A DNA stretch of 64,000 nucleotides, from positions 49,568 through 113,567 of the forward strand of contig JBBHKE010000546.1 in assembly GCA_037447655.1 (NCBI GenBank), in the 5' to 3' direction. The DNA is from Zygnema cylindricum (lineage: Eukaryota > Streptophyta > Zygnematophyceae > Zygnematales > Zygnemataceae). The notes below the pieces were generated by a model that was given only the letters and a program-made list of their open reading frames with translations, had not been told where the DNA came from and did not search any database. Below are positions 10,985 through 22,395 of this stretch, one piece after another. The translations under genes and the position numbers were made by a program. Numbering within the stretch: the first letter of the stretch is position 1; each line of letters begins with the position of its first letter.

Positions 10985-11690
10985 AATTTTGAATAAAAGT
11001 TGTATGTTAATGAAGCACCATCTTTTGATGGTAAGAAAATTGATAGAGTTCAATGTTAAGATATTCCACATGGAAGTCTAAAAATTGTGATCATGATGAT
11101 TATAATTTTTTTGGTGTCACTTGTTTGAATGATGATGTTATGGTATTACACCTAAGAAAGGTCTAATTTGATCCTATATACTGTTGATTAGGAAACCTTC
11201 AAAACTGCGATCAATTTGTTCATTTATACATCTAAGATGGTAGAAAAATGATTGAAATGTAAAAAAGTTGGATCTGTAAATTTTATATACACATATAAGG
11301 TATTGGAGTTAGGGAATTAGTTGGGATGTACGCGAGAAATTAGATCACCTAGGAGTAGTTTGAATGAAGTGTGAGAGAGGTGTGCGGAAGAATTTGAGGA
11401 GGGGTTAAATGGTGGGATTAGAATAGGCAAAATTGCTTTTAGGGAAATTTGAAAGGTGGTCAAAATGTTAACGCAATTTTTTTCTTCACAATAAAAAAAA
11501 ATAAACTAGGAGTCATAAATCTAACACCAATAAAAAAAATGGCATAAAGTTTTTGAGTGTGCCAAATTGAAAAGATTAATTGGTATAACTGTAATTGGGA
11601 AGAGGATTTTGATAAAAAATTCTCAAAATTGGAAAAAAATCGCTTGTTTTAAATGTTGAGGTCCAAATCACTATGTTAAAGATTATTTAA
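10985..11690 (+). pseudogene. Decayed retrotransposon gag with zinc knuckle remnant
   Basis: Conceptual translation in shifting frames gives gag-like pieces (an APSFDG motif near 11017-11040) and, at about 11641-11690, a zinc knuckle of the CX2CX4HX4C type in which a stop follows the second Cys and the last Cys is replaced by Tyr. Many stops and frameshifts show a dead copy. Whether it is copia or gypsy cannot be told. Confidence 0.45.
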
Positions 11691-11699
11691 AAAAAAAGA

Positions 11700-12680
11700 C
11701 TTTACAACTACATCGTGAATTGCTATTAGAGTAAAATAATAAATAGCATAAAAAAAATAGTGTTATTAACGCTAATTGGGAAAAAAAAAATTGAAAAATA
11801 ACATATATACTAATTAATCACTAATTGTAATTTGGGTTTTTTTAAATAATAAATACACGCCGTATCAATGTCTACACTAATATATGTACCCATACAAAAT
11901 CTGACAATTCCTACGCCGTCGTTTATTTTGGACGTCCGTACGTGTCAGAGTATTTTCAGGCAGTAAACGTCAGCGGTATACTGTAAAGCGTTATATTTTT
12001 TAACAGTTACGTTGTATTTAACGTATACTGCTACAACAACTACGCAACGCTGTTTTATCAATAAAAGTGGTTGGTTGTCCGTTGTAATGTTATATGTTTA
12101 CATTAATAACGACCATTAACTTTAATATGTCGTATTTGAGAGTATATGTTAGAGTTAATTGACGGTAAAATATGTTTTAAGTTTAATAAGGTTGCTCACT
12201 GAAACATCTTGTGAAACACTAACCGGTATTAGCGTTAAAGTTAGTATGTATTAAAGTTAATATTAACTCTAAATAGGTGAAAAATGTACCAAAATATCAA
12301 CCAAGTCATCTAACGCGTAATATGATTGGTCGCCCAAAATTACACGTGGCCACTTTCATATCTACGTAAACGATAAGGCTGAAAAAAAATGTTGATAATG
12401 TCACAATAACCGCTTGTCCTATCTGTGCCTGTTCCAAAAACGATCTGCACATTCAATATGCCCCAACGGTTCCCATAGGTCAGCTATGAAAATCGCTCGC
12501 ATACTTTTTCACCTGAAACTGACCGAAATTTTCAAACATTCCCGCTCTCACTATTTCGTTTGAAAATTTTGAATAATTTGACTTTGAAATACAATTTTGA
12601 GATTTTTAAACATTCCGCTCTCACTAATTCGTTTAAATTTTTTGAATAATATGAATTTGTAACACAATTTTCAGTTTCAA
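11700..12680. other. AT-rich intergenic with one MITE-like left end
   Basis: Near 11708 the sequence CATCGTGAATTGCTATTAG resembles the CACCGTG-family left terminus, but no matching right end was located. The rest shows no gene. Confidence 0.35.
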
Positions 12681-12683
12681 ATT

Positions 12684-13137
12684 TTGTACACCGAAACTTT
12701 AGGAAAGGGTCTCCGTCTTTTTCTTCCCGACGCCTCCTCTTTCATTGGTATATATACATCACTTCCAACCCAACCATGGCACGATCTCATCAGCTTCTGT
12801 ATTTTCCTTGCCTCTTACCTTCGGTTTTTTATCTTCATATCATTTCTTGTCCGCAATCGTTTGTTGTTCTCAGGAAATGTGTGGCCCGTCAATACAATGT
12901 TTGCAGAATATACGGCGAGAATCACCCTTAGGCCTGAAATTTCTCCATTTCCCGCTATTGAGGAAATGGAGGGGAGCGAGACTCAAAAACACGAATTACC
13001 GACTGAAAAAACACCGAACGTGGAGCCCTCGAAGGAACTGTAATCGGGGATGTGGACCCGCCACGTGGAGACTACAAGGACGTCTCTGTGTTGGGGCGGA
13101 AAATGTAGCACGTATCCACAAAACTTATCGCGTGTGA
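12684..13137 (+). other. Possible promoter and short open frames, function unknown
   Basis: A TATA-box-like GTATATATAC lies at about 12748-12757, followed within 30 bp by ATG at 12776. Two overlapping frames of 119 and 130 codons cross the region with no recognised domain; the part encoding MEGSETQKHELPTEK is hydrophilic. This may be the 5' end of a transposon gene or chance. I could not link it to a family. Confidence 0.15.
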
Positions 13138-13418
13138 GTAATCAATTGGATAATCCCAGATTGTTATATCAACGGAGATTGTAAAGAAGTTTCCAAAACT
13201 CTACGCGGAGGTGTATATGACATGTAAAAGTGTTTGCATTTTTTCTTTTCATTTATGTCACTAACCCTGGATGCACATGTTGTTTGTCGCTTGCTCCTTA
13301 ATTTTGTTATCTTACTTGCCTCAAATTCATCTTTGTTATGGCTCTCGTCCCCCCAATCACCCCATCCCCTCCCCCGTAACACCTCTCATCTTCTAAACCT
13401 GTCACCCTTCCCCCCCTC

Positions 13419-13660
13419 ACTTATAATGAGACACCCTCTTTTTGTAACACCCTTCATGACGATCCTTTCCATGTCATTCTCTCTCTTTTTTAAAATCGCA
13501 TTGGAGTGTCGGCGCATGGTTAGAGACATGTCACCCTCCTCCCCAAACTTATAATGACACAACCTCCTTTTGTAACACCCTCCTTCATGACGATCCTATC
13601 CATGTCATTCTCTCTCTCTTTCTTAATATCGTATTGGAGTGTCGGCGCATGGTTAGAGAC
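13419..13660. repeat. Tandem duplication, unit about 128 bp
   Basis: A unit starting ACTTATAATGA and containing TTCATGACGATCCT and GAGTGTCGGCGCATGG occurs at 13419 and again at 13547, with minor differences. It precedes the GCGACGAC array. Confidence 0.75.
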
Positions 13661-13935
13661 ATCGGACTGGCGACGACAATGCGTCGTCGCCTCAATGTTT
13701 GATTTGTTGAAAAATTCGGTTTCACTAGATTCGAGACAATGTATTGGCGACGAAAAATGGGTCGTCACCTCAATGTTTGAGTTTTTGAAAAATCCGGTTT
13801 CACGAGATTTGAGATAATAATTTGGCGCGACAAATACGTCGTCGCCTCAATGTTTGACTTTTTGAAAAAATCCGGTTAACCAAATTGGAGAGAATCCATT
13901 GGCGACGACAAATGCATCGTCGCCTCGGTGACAGA
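13660..13935. repeat. GCGACGAC array, about 3.5 units of roughly 85 bp
   Basis: Each unit has an inverted pair GGCGACGAC...GTCGTCGCC followed by CTCAATGTTTGA and a TTTTTGAAAAATCCGGTT stretch. Similar GCGACGA motifs recur at 17219-17330, 22285-22390 and 24635-24770, around the transposase pieces. They look like subterminal repeats of a DNA transposon, which is inference. Confidence 0.65.
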
Positions 13936-14879
13936 CGGCCAGTTTGAAACTTTGAGCTGAAATTAATTCTTTTTCTCTTTGACGCCGAACGGCCTATGTC
14001 GTCCCACAACCTCGTTTCGTTTTGTTGGCCTTGGAATTGTCGAGCGCAACAGAGCGACGACGCATTTTTCTTTTCCAAATATACAACACGTAAGTATAAT
14101 ACGCACTGAATTGTAGTATCCACACCATACGTAAAACTTTCAATTTTTTCTATACGTTTTTCGGTCAAAAAATTGTTTAGTTTTCCACTCTTCGTTTCGG
14201 TCAAAAAATTGTTTAGTTTTCCACTCTTCGTTGCCACTGTTGTCGATAGCCATTTTCAGCCATGGATTTACCTTCGAAAGCACCACAGACTACCCCTAAA
14301 ACAACCTACTTTGAATCCACACAAAATTCTACAGAATACAACAAAACAACTTGAAACTACATAAACAAATAGTTTCTAGGTCATTAAGTATTCTCACAAA
14401 TTTTCATATAAAAATACCAAACTGAATTATCAAATTATCCAGTCAAAGTTGCATAAAAACAGTTTGTCATAACTTTGATAAATCGGAATAACTTCTTAAT
14501 AAAGTAAAACACAGATAAGGCACACACTAGGCCTGCAAATCTGTGACAATATTAACAATACAGGAAAAAACACACATGCAAAATTTCAGATAATTCTGTT
14601 AACAGATCTTAGAGCAATCCTCAGGTAAAATTACCAAAAATGATCATTAACACAAGATCATTGAGACATTTGGTACAAAAAGTTCCCTAAAAAAAAATAA
14701 AAAAATGACTATATCTTATAAATATCCAGTAGAGGTCACTACTGAATGTAAGGAGGCATACTAGCCGTACGCTATCTACCAGCTACTTGTATTAATATTA
14801 GTATACCCGAATATTTCGAGGTATGTCAAAATGAGTAAATCTACACTAATAAGTAATTAACAAAAGGACAGATTACTAT
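13936..14879. other. Intergenic, no gene recognised
   Basis: Contains a direct repeat TTTCGGTCAAAAAATTGTTT near 14159 and 14195, and otherwise AT-rich DNA. Nothing supported as a gene. Confidence 0.4.
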
Positions 14880-15060
14880 TCCACCAAATATTTACACCGA
14901 CACCTCGTAAAATCCGCGTACTAAGTGACAGTGCGCTTAGTCACTCGGTGATAAGTCCACGTAGCAAGCAGACATAACATACGTAGGGCCCAGTTGATAA
15001 TACACCCTGAAAAATATCGGCGGACGCCGTCCGCCTTTAAAATATACCACGAACCACTTG
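14880..15060 (-). mobile_element. Fragment related to copia-type LTR of 61 kb
   Basis: Read on the minus strand, this stretch matches 61110-61300: a GCGGACGGCGTCCGCC hairpin, CTACGTGGACTTATC, GTGACTAAGC and CGGTGTAAATATTTG occur in the same order and spacing. It is a short LTR remnant with no visible ends. Confidence 0.55.
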
Positions 15061-15509
15061 CCGAAATGAAATCGTACCCTCCAAACCATACCGTACCAAA
15101 AACCACGTATTTCGTTATAACTGTCGCCTGCCGAAATAAAGGTACGCCTGTCCAAAATAGATTTTACGTACTAGCGGCGTCATTTTTAATAAATGTCGTC
15201 TGTTGTATTATGTTCCGTACGGTTAGCGTACACTTTCAAACATTTCGAATATTTAACATCGGATCACTTCGCGCTCCGCCGTCCATTTCTCCAACGCATT
15301 TCGTATTTTTCGAAGTTCCAAAAATAATTAGTTCATTTCCTCCCCCAATCCACAAATCCATTCGAACCTCCACATTACATCCAATTATTAATTTATGCAC
15401 GAAACGTCGCGTACGCACAAAATGTCGCGTACGCACGAAACTAACTTTTCAAAAACAACAGCCGCGTCTTCCTTTTCTCTTTATTATATGCGTTTGACAA
15501 AAATAGCCA
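15061..15509. other. Intergenic
   Basis: The 167-codon frame at 14994-15497 runs through the LTR remnant and shows no domain. Nothing supported. Confidence 0.35.
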
Positions 15510-17060
15510 TGGATAATAGCAACCAACGATGGCGACGACGTACTGTTATAGCTTACCTGCGATGATATCCTTTACTTGTTCAATAACACACGACGTCAAG
15601 AAAGTGGAAAAAGGGGAAAAGTACGAATGAACAAGGAGGGAGAGCCACCAACCGAAAAAAAAAAGTAAATTCTGAATGAGGTAGACAAAAAAAGAGATGC
15701 ACCTGAAGCTATGAGTTGTAGAAGAGTTACTACACAGAAGTTAGCAGGTGAAATAAGGCAGCAAAAGTGTTTGCCATTGAATAAGACCCGGATGCGAATG
15801 TTGACGCGAAGGGGAAAAATTGGCACCGAAAAGGGTAAAGGGAGAAATGATAAGTCTTAAGAGGTACCAATGAAAGATATTTTTCCGGAAGATGAAGGTA
15901 AGGTAAAAAAACATTCGATTTGGTTGAGGGGTTTAAGGAAAGAGATACAAAGTAAGGTGGAAGTGGAGGATAAAAAATTGAGTGAAAAAATAAAAGGAAA
16001 AAAAACAATGGGCAAGGAAAAAAAAAAAAGGCGGCAACGGCCGAGGAAAGAGGAGAAAGTGAGGCACGGGAACGGGAAAAGAAAAGAAAAAAGATAGCAA
16101 GAGAGAAACGTAAAATTCTAGATGAGAACAAAATTTTGGATGAAGACGACGAGGACAAGGATAACATACCTTCTTGCTCCGAGAGCGACGAGAGCATTGT
16201 TGAAGGTGAAAAACCGCCGGAGGAGAACTTCTCTCGATAAAGTTAATCCGTTGGAAATCCCGGTTACGAAGTGTGTGGATTACGCCGAAACCGAGAACGA
16301 CCAAAGTCCGAATAGCGTAGAGCGTAAAAAAAAAGATGAATATGTAAGTGAAGATGAAATATTTGTCGCGCCCCCCTCACCAAACACGGAGAGTGCTCTC
16401 GTAATGGCACCTTCGGGACCTCAACCGCATTACCGGGTGGTGGAACCCGATTGGTTTTTTCCGCCTCCCTCAAGTTAGGATGCCATAGATAGTTTTATAC
16501 TATTCGCCGAACATTATATTCTAAATACCGAATGGCCGGAGCATTGGCGTTATGGGGAACCCCGTCCACTTAATCGAAAGAGAAATCCCCATCCTAAAAT
16601 GCTCGACATCCCACCCCATGTCATCGCTCATCCGACGTGGCTATTCATCGCGCAAGAGAACCGAAGATCGACATTTGCCTACATACAGTAATTTGATCCC
16701 AAGGTAGACCCCATTGCGTGGGTCGATCACGAAGAGGATGGATTTCGTGTGAATGTCCCCGGGTTGTTGCGGCATAACCATCCGTGAAACCTCGACTATA
16801 CACCATTCTCAAGTATGCTTGAAAGACTCACGAGTTAAAAGCTCCTCAAAACGCTCGTACAAACGTTTTGTATAAGTTTCAGAATCTAAATGTGAGTTGT
16901 GGCCGTTTATTCCAACTCCTAAGGGTTCGACGACCGATTATTCCGGCACCACCATCGATAAGAGAAAGCTTAACTTGTATCATGGCGGAGCTCATACAGT
17001 AGTCGAGGGTTGAACAAAAGCAAATATTCGTGGATCGAGAGCGCGTGACGATTCTTACGA
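15510..17060 (+). pseudogene. Unrecognised transposon-associated ORF, copy A
   Basis: The likely start is the ATG at about 15510 (MDNSNQRWRRR). Next comes a Lys/Glu-rich charged stretch (15870-16180) and an acidic stretch, then a Pro-rich segment ending FFPPPSS. A conserved block follows (16495-16880) with the motifs EWPEHWRYGEP, HPTWLFIA and LLRHNHP. Stops and frameshifts at several points make it non-functional. The conserved block is repeated at 17986-18530 and 21595-22140 and always accompanies transposase pieces, so it was probably an accessory or N-terminal part of the same transposon. I do not recognise the family; no catalytic motif is evident. Confidence 0.45.
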
Positions 17061-17218
17061 GGGAGTTCTAAAAAAAAAAAGTAATAATCGTTATATTTGT
17101 GTTTTTATATTTTGTTTATCTTTTATTTTCCTCTAACTTGTCATATTTAACGCACTCACTCCCATTTTGGTTTTTTGCGTTAGGTAGATAATTATTTTCT
17201 AGTAGCAACGACTTGGCC

Positions 17219-17330
17219 TCTTCGGTGAACCAGCGACGACTTGACTTCGTCGCTGAAAAATAACTTTTCCATTACAGCAGCTGGTCGTCGTTGAATCAGC
17301 GATAACTAGTTCTCGACGCTGAAAACGTAA
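17219..17330. repeat. GCGACGA inverted-repeat cluster
   Basis: AGCGACGACTTGACTTCGTCGCT and two further GTCGTCG/GCGATAAC motifs form small hairpins. A matching cluster lies at 22280-22390 in the paralogous module. Confidence 0.5.
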
Positions 17331-17339
17331 TTGGTGGAG

Positions 17340-17985
17340 GAGTTTTTAGATGCAAAAAAACCGGTATGAAATTGTTGGTAAAGATTGTAAAGACCTTGGC
17401 CGTTGAAATCATTCGTCGAATGAAAAAAAAAAATTTCACTTAGAACTTAACAACGAATTTGGTCGTGAGATCAAAATTAACATCACAAAACGGTGGTTTT
17501 CAACGTTTTTTGGAAAAACACAACATTGTGGCTTGAGCCCAAAAAAAAACCTTTTGTGTAGTCCGGAAAAAAAAAGCACATCGAAAAAACGGTGGCCTAT
17601 CACATGTAGGTATTAATAAGAGGATTTTTATTGGGTATGCCGCATTTTTTCCTTCTTTTTATCAGATTATGTCTTATTAATTGTTTAAATTTTTTGTTTG
17701 TTCGTGCTTTTTAAAATTTTTGAAGGTAATAACATTTTTATTTTTATTTTTTGCCTCTCATTTTCATGATGATAAGATGTAATACAATAATGTTGCCTCT
17801 ATTATTGTATTTATTTGTGTTATTATTGTTTTTTTTGTTTTTTTTTCCAACAGCTTCGTGGGAATTAGGTCGATTCAACGACGATTTGGTCGAAAACATC
17901 GACTAGACCTATAAAATAGTTAACATAGACAACGGAAAAACATTGGGGTTGAGAGGCGATGATGTTCTTAATTTACCGAATGGCC
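17340..17985 (+). pseudogene. DDE_1-type transposase fragment, copy A (HTH and DDE start)
   Basis: 17370-17640 translates, with frameshifts, to a helix-turn-helix-like N-terminal segment parallel to the better copy at 22396-22690. A putative intron (about 17630-17871) separates it from a DDE-start piece at 17872-17985 containing GRFNDDLVEN. It then fuses abruptly to the unrecognised ORF block at 17986. Stops are present, for example in place of the Met-Asp of the first catalytic motif. It is non-functional. Confidence 0.5.
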
Positions 17986-18530
17986 GGAGCATTTGCGTTA
18001 CAGGGAACCCCGTCCACTTAATCGAAAAAAAAATCCCTATCCTGAAATGCTCGAATCCTAACCCATAACACCGCTCATCCGGGGTGGCTATTCATCGCGC
18101 ATGATGACCGAGGATTGATATTTGCCAATATACGACAATTCGATCCCAAGGTAGACCCCCTCACGTGGGTCTTTCTCGAAAAGAAAGGATTTCGTGAAAA
18201 TGTCCCCTAATTGTTGCGGCATCACCATTCGTGGGACCGCCGACTATACACCATTTTCAAGTATGCTCGAAAAACTCTCGAGTTAATGGCTTTTCGAAAG
18301 GCTCGTACGAACGTTTTGCATAAGTTTCAAAATCTAAATGTGAGTCGTGCCCGTTAATTTGAAATCCCAAGGGTTCGGCGATCGTTTATGCCTTTCACCA
18401 CTGATGGAATAAGACTTATCATGTATCATTGTTGTGCCGATACGGCAATTGGCGGTCCAACAAGAGCAAATGAGAGTGGATCGAAAGCGCGTGACGATTT
18501 TCACGACGAAGAAAAAAAGATGGATAATTT
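17986..18530 (+). pseudogene. Unrecognised transposon-associated ORF, copy B
   Basis: Second copy of the conserved block first seen at 16540-16880, including the equivalents of PHPKML, LFIA and the C-terminal IGGPTRANESGSKARDD motif (18445-18500). It starts exactly where the DDE-start piece breaks off, the same junction as copy C. Several stops and frameshifts. Confidence 0.45.
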
Positions 18531-20260
18531 GGACTTAAACGTTGAAAATGAACTCGATAAAGTTTTGGTTTCAACTTTATTTTCCACGGAACTATTAAGT
18601 CCTTCAACTTACCTTAACGATACAGTAAGAGGATTTTCCAATGAAATTGAGACAACGTTTTATCCTCTTTCTATTATTCAAATTCCTTCTGATGGTTCTC
18701 TTTCTTACATTAGTTTGCCAAGTTCAACAATGACTCAATCGTTAATGATTACTTCTCAATTTGAAAAGGTAAAAAATCATTACATTATTTTTTTTTTTTA
18801 ATGTATTCATTTTATTTTTTGTTTTTAACGTAATATAAGAGTATCATTAATGTGTTTTTTTTTCTATATTTTCACAATGATCAAATTCGAATATACATCA
18901 AGTACTCTTCAAAAACACACCTATTCATACTACAACAATTCGTGTTTTTCAAAAAACCAATGTTGAGGTATGTTTTGGTTAGTTATTAACCACTAACAGT
19001 TATGATTTTTTTTTCATGCTTTTGTTTACTCATAAGTTTCTCTTTGCATTTCACTAATTTTCATTTTTTTTCAGGATGTCGACCCAATTTTCATCAAAGT
19101 AAAGGATTTTTCAACAGCTTCACGTCACTTTTACATGATACTAAAATGTCATCATGTCGGGTTCGGTCGTCAAATAAGACCAAGTTCTTTTTTGCTTCAG
19201 ATTACAATGTATGATGAGAGTGGAGCCCATCTTAACATAAAGTGTTGGGATTTAAATCAAAGCGATTTTGATTCGGTTTTTAGAAAAATGTGCAATTTTC
19301 AAAGAGACAAAAGTCATCAAACTCCCAAACCCTTTACTTGGTAAAGATCGTGATGATAAAAAAAAAAAATACATGTTTATTTCAAAGTTTAATAGGTAAA
19401 TTGTTAAACATATATGTCATTTCAATGACAAAGGTGAATTCTAAAATAACTTACCATAATGAATAAAAATTCTCTTCATCTAACCAAATATAGTTTATTT
19501 TCTACCAGATTCCAAAATAATTGAAGAAGGATGTCCATTAGGAACACAAAGTGAAAGTTTGATTTTGTTAAATTTATCACAGGTTCATGTTTATAGCCAA
19601 AAATATCGTTGCATGACACTAAAAAAAAACCATGCCTACCCTTTTTGTTATTCTCTAGTCATTGTCGGTGATAAATTCGGAAAACAAACTTTTTATTGTA
19701 AACACTGTAATTGCACCATTGCTGAAAAAATAATTACATTCAGGTTAAAAATGACGGAGAAAAGTAAAAACCAAATTTCTCATCAAAGCTTATGAAATAA
19801 AATATCTTGCTCTATATTGATAATACATTAGAAGACCAATCGTCATTCAATCATATTACATCAAATAAATCAATATATGCTTTAAATACTAAAAAAAAAA
19901 TTATCTTTTTCTATTGGTAATGAAGTTCGATATGGAAAGATCTTCTCCCAAACAATTCTGGCCCGGAGTGGAATCACCTGCAACTAATGGACGACAAAGT
20001 TAACAAAAATTGCAAAAGATTTCATTTTGGAATTATATAAAGAAACATTTATTCTTAAGGTATGATCAATTTCAAATTTTGTTTTTCCCGCAAATGTAAA
20101 AAAAATATGAATCATTAAATCAAAAAATCACAATTTTTTTTTGTTATGCAGGTCTTATTAAGAAATTTTCAAAATAAATTTCATTACAAAATGGACAGTT
20201 TTAAAAATATTGCTACAATGATTTCTAAACGAAAAGTAACAATCTCTTGTTATCAAAATT
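18531..20260 (+). pseudogene. RPA1-like (replication protein A large subunit) fragment
   Basis: Segments that read like separate exons resemble RPA1 single-strand-DNA-binding folds. 19076-19343, preceded by a TTTTTTTTCAG acceptor, contains an MYDESG motif and a following LNIKCWD strand typical of an OB fold. 19516-19792, preceded by CTACCAG, contains YPFCYS and FYCKHCNCTI, resembling the C-terminal zinc-ribbon OB fold with one Cys lost. 18531-18767 ends at a plausible GTAAAA donor. RPA-like genes are known cargo of plant Helitrons, but I did not find Helitron ends. It is inserted between two pieces of the DDE-transposon complex. Likely a captured, non-functional copy. Confidence 0.45.
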
Positions 20261-20269
20261 AACAAATGA

Positions 20270-21042
20270 TTTCTATTTTTTTGAACAATTACACTTTCAA
20301 AAATCAAAAATTACAAAACTTGTGTTTCATTTTTTTCAAAAAGATAACAACTATATATTTGTCTTGGAAAACTCCTATTGTTAGTATAGTTATGTATTTA
20401 TACGCCTAACTTTTGTTTTTTGAGCAACATATACAAAATCTTAACTTTGGTTTTTATTTTTATATAGATTAAAAGCAACGACTGAACTTAATTTGACGAA
20501 AAACAAAATACTTAAAAGAGTCTTGTTTCAAAAAGCATCGATATTATTAGTGTTATTGTTTTCTACAATTAAGACGATAAACTTTTTTTTTCTATTTTTT
20601 TATATATATAATTTTTTAAATATATATTATATATTTATATATAAATATATATATTTTTTTCTCAAAAATATGTGTGTTATGGTTTTAGGGGTTTGATTAG
20701 CACATTATTACTATGTGATTAAAAGTTTAAAGGGTTTTGATTAATTCCCAATTTAAGATTCAATTTTTTTTTTTTTAGTCATTAAAATTTTTTAGGCTAT
20801 AAAAAGCAAAGTATTTGTCATGGTTTTCCACATAAACAAAAATATCAATAATACTTGCTTACTTGCAAGTAATATCATAAAAAAAAACAAAGTAATTAAA
20901 GTATCACCAAAACAAAGTATTCAAAGTATTTGTATGGTATTTAAAAAAAAAAAAAAAAACCAAAGTTTTTAATGTTGTCACATAAAAAAAACAAAGTAAT
21001 TAAGTATCACTGAAACAAACTGGTGTTGTATTTAAAATATAA

Positions 21043-21085
<43 letters not shown>

Positions 21086-21470
21086 TATCAATGTTTGTAA
21101 TGTAGGCCAGCCTTTGAGCTGATAATGATGTTCAACAACTTTCTTGGTCCTTAAACTAAGTTGGTTGATAAAAAAAACACAAAAAAAAAATTCAAATTAA
21201 CAATGTAATCTAACAAACAAATATTATGAATGAAAACAAGTTTTTGTAATGTGGGTCAGCCTCTGAGCTGATATTGATATTTATGCAACCTTGTAAGTCT
21301 TAGGCCTAAGTTGGTTGATAAAAAAAAAAAATGAAAAACAAAGTACTCAAAGTAATCAATCTACTATAATAAACAATGAAAATTAATAAATATTAAGTGA
21401 TTGTAATGTTAGCTCTATTATTTTACTTATTTGTATTATTATTTTTCTTATTTGTTTTTTTTCTAACACC
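20270..21470. other. Very AT-rich DNA with (AT)n and a degenerate direct repeat
   Basis: Contains an (AT)n run at about 21045-21083 and a roughly 65-bp direct repeat at 21105-21170 and 21245-21320 (shared core AGCTGATA and CTAAGTTGGTTGATAAAAAA). No gene is supported; the 67-codon frame at 20493 is low-complexity. Confidence 0.5.
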
Positions 21471-21479
21471 TTTGTAGGA

Positions 21480-22140
21480 ATTAGGTCGATTCAACGAGGA
21501 TATAGTCAAAAACATAAAGAAGACCCATGTAATGGTTAACATGGACAACGGAAAAACATTGTGGTTGAAAGGCCATGATGTCGTTAAGTTACCGAGTGGT
21601 CGAAACATTAACGTTACGAGTAACCCCTTCCACTTAAATCGAAAGAGAAATACCCATCTTGAAATGCTCGACATCCTACCCCATATCACCGCTCATCCAA
21701 CGTGTCTATTCATTGCTCATGAAAACCAAGGATCGACATTTGCCTACATACGGCAATTCGATCTCAAGGTAGACCCCCTCACGTGGGTCGTTCGTGAAGA
21801 AGATGGATTTCGTGTGAATGTTGCCGAATTGTTGCGGCATCACCATCCGTGGGACCGCCGACTATACACCATTCTCAAGTATGCTCGAAAAACTCCCGAG
21901 TTCATGACTTTTCAAAAAGCTCATACGAACGTTTTGCATAAGTTTTAGAATCTAAATGTGAGCCGTGCCCGTTAATTTAAAATTCCAAAGGTCCGGCGAT
22001 CGATTATGCCATCTTCACCACCGATGGAATATGAATGACCACGTATCAATTCGGAGCTCATATGATAATTGGCGGTGCAACTAGAGCAAATAAGACTAGA
22101 TCGAAAGCTCGTGACGATTCTCACGAGGAAGTTGTAAAAA
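21480..22140 (+). pseudogene. DDE-start piece fused to unrecognised ORF, copy C
   Basis: 21480-21594 encodes the start of the DDE domain (GRFNEDIV, then MVNMDNGKTLWLKG). It passes without a break into the unrecognised ORF block at about 21595. This is the best-preserved copy of that block: residues of the open frame 21532-21948 include HPTCLFIAHENQGSTFAYI and LLRHHHPWDRRLYTILKYA. The C-terminal part (to 22130) has IIGGATRANKTRSKARDDS after a frameshift. The same junction occurs in copy B, showing that a chimeric unit was duplicated. Family not recognised. Confidence 0.5.
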
Positions 22141-22284
22141 AAAAAAAAATAGGTATGTTTGTTTTTCCATATCTTGTTTACATTTTATTTCCTCTAACTA
22201 CTGTCATGTTTAACGCACTTACTCACATTTTAGTTTTTTGTGTTAGGTGGATGATTATTTTCTAGTAGCAACGATTTAGCTTCT

Positions 22285-22390
22285 TCGGTGAACCAGCGAA
22301 GCTTTGGCTTCGTCGCTGAAAAGTACTTTTCCATTATACCAGCTGGTCATCGTTTAACCAGCGACAACTAGTTTACTTCGCTAAAAACGT
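22285..22390. repeat. GCGACG inverted-repeat cluster, paralogue of 17219-17330
   Basis: AGCGAAGCTTTGGCTTCGTCGCT and further CAGCGACAACTAG motifs occupy the same position in module C as the cluster at 17219-17330 does in module A. Confidence 0.5.
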
Positions 22391-22395
22391 AATTA

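Noticed and set aside
12745-13137. 130-codon frame after a TATA-like box as a gene
   Set aside because: No similarity recognised and an overlapping frame is equally long; kept only as a low-confidence region.
15730-16197. 155-codon minus-strand frame rich in Ser/Phe
   Set aside because: Antisense shadow of the Lys/Glu-rich part of the unrecognised ORF on the plus strand.
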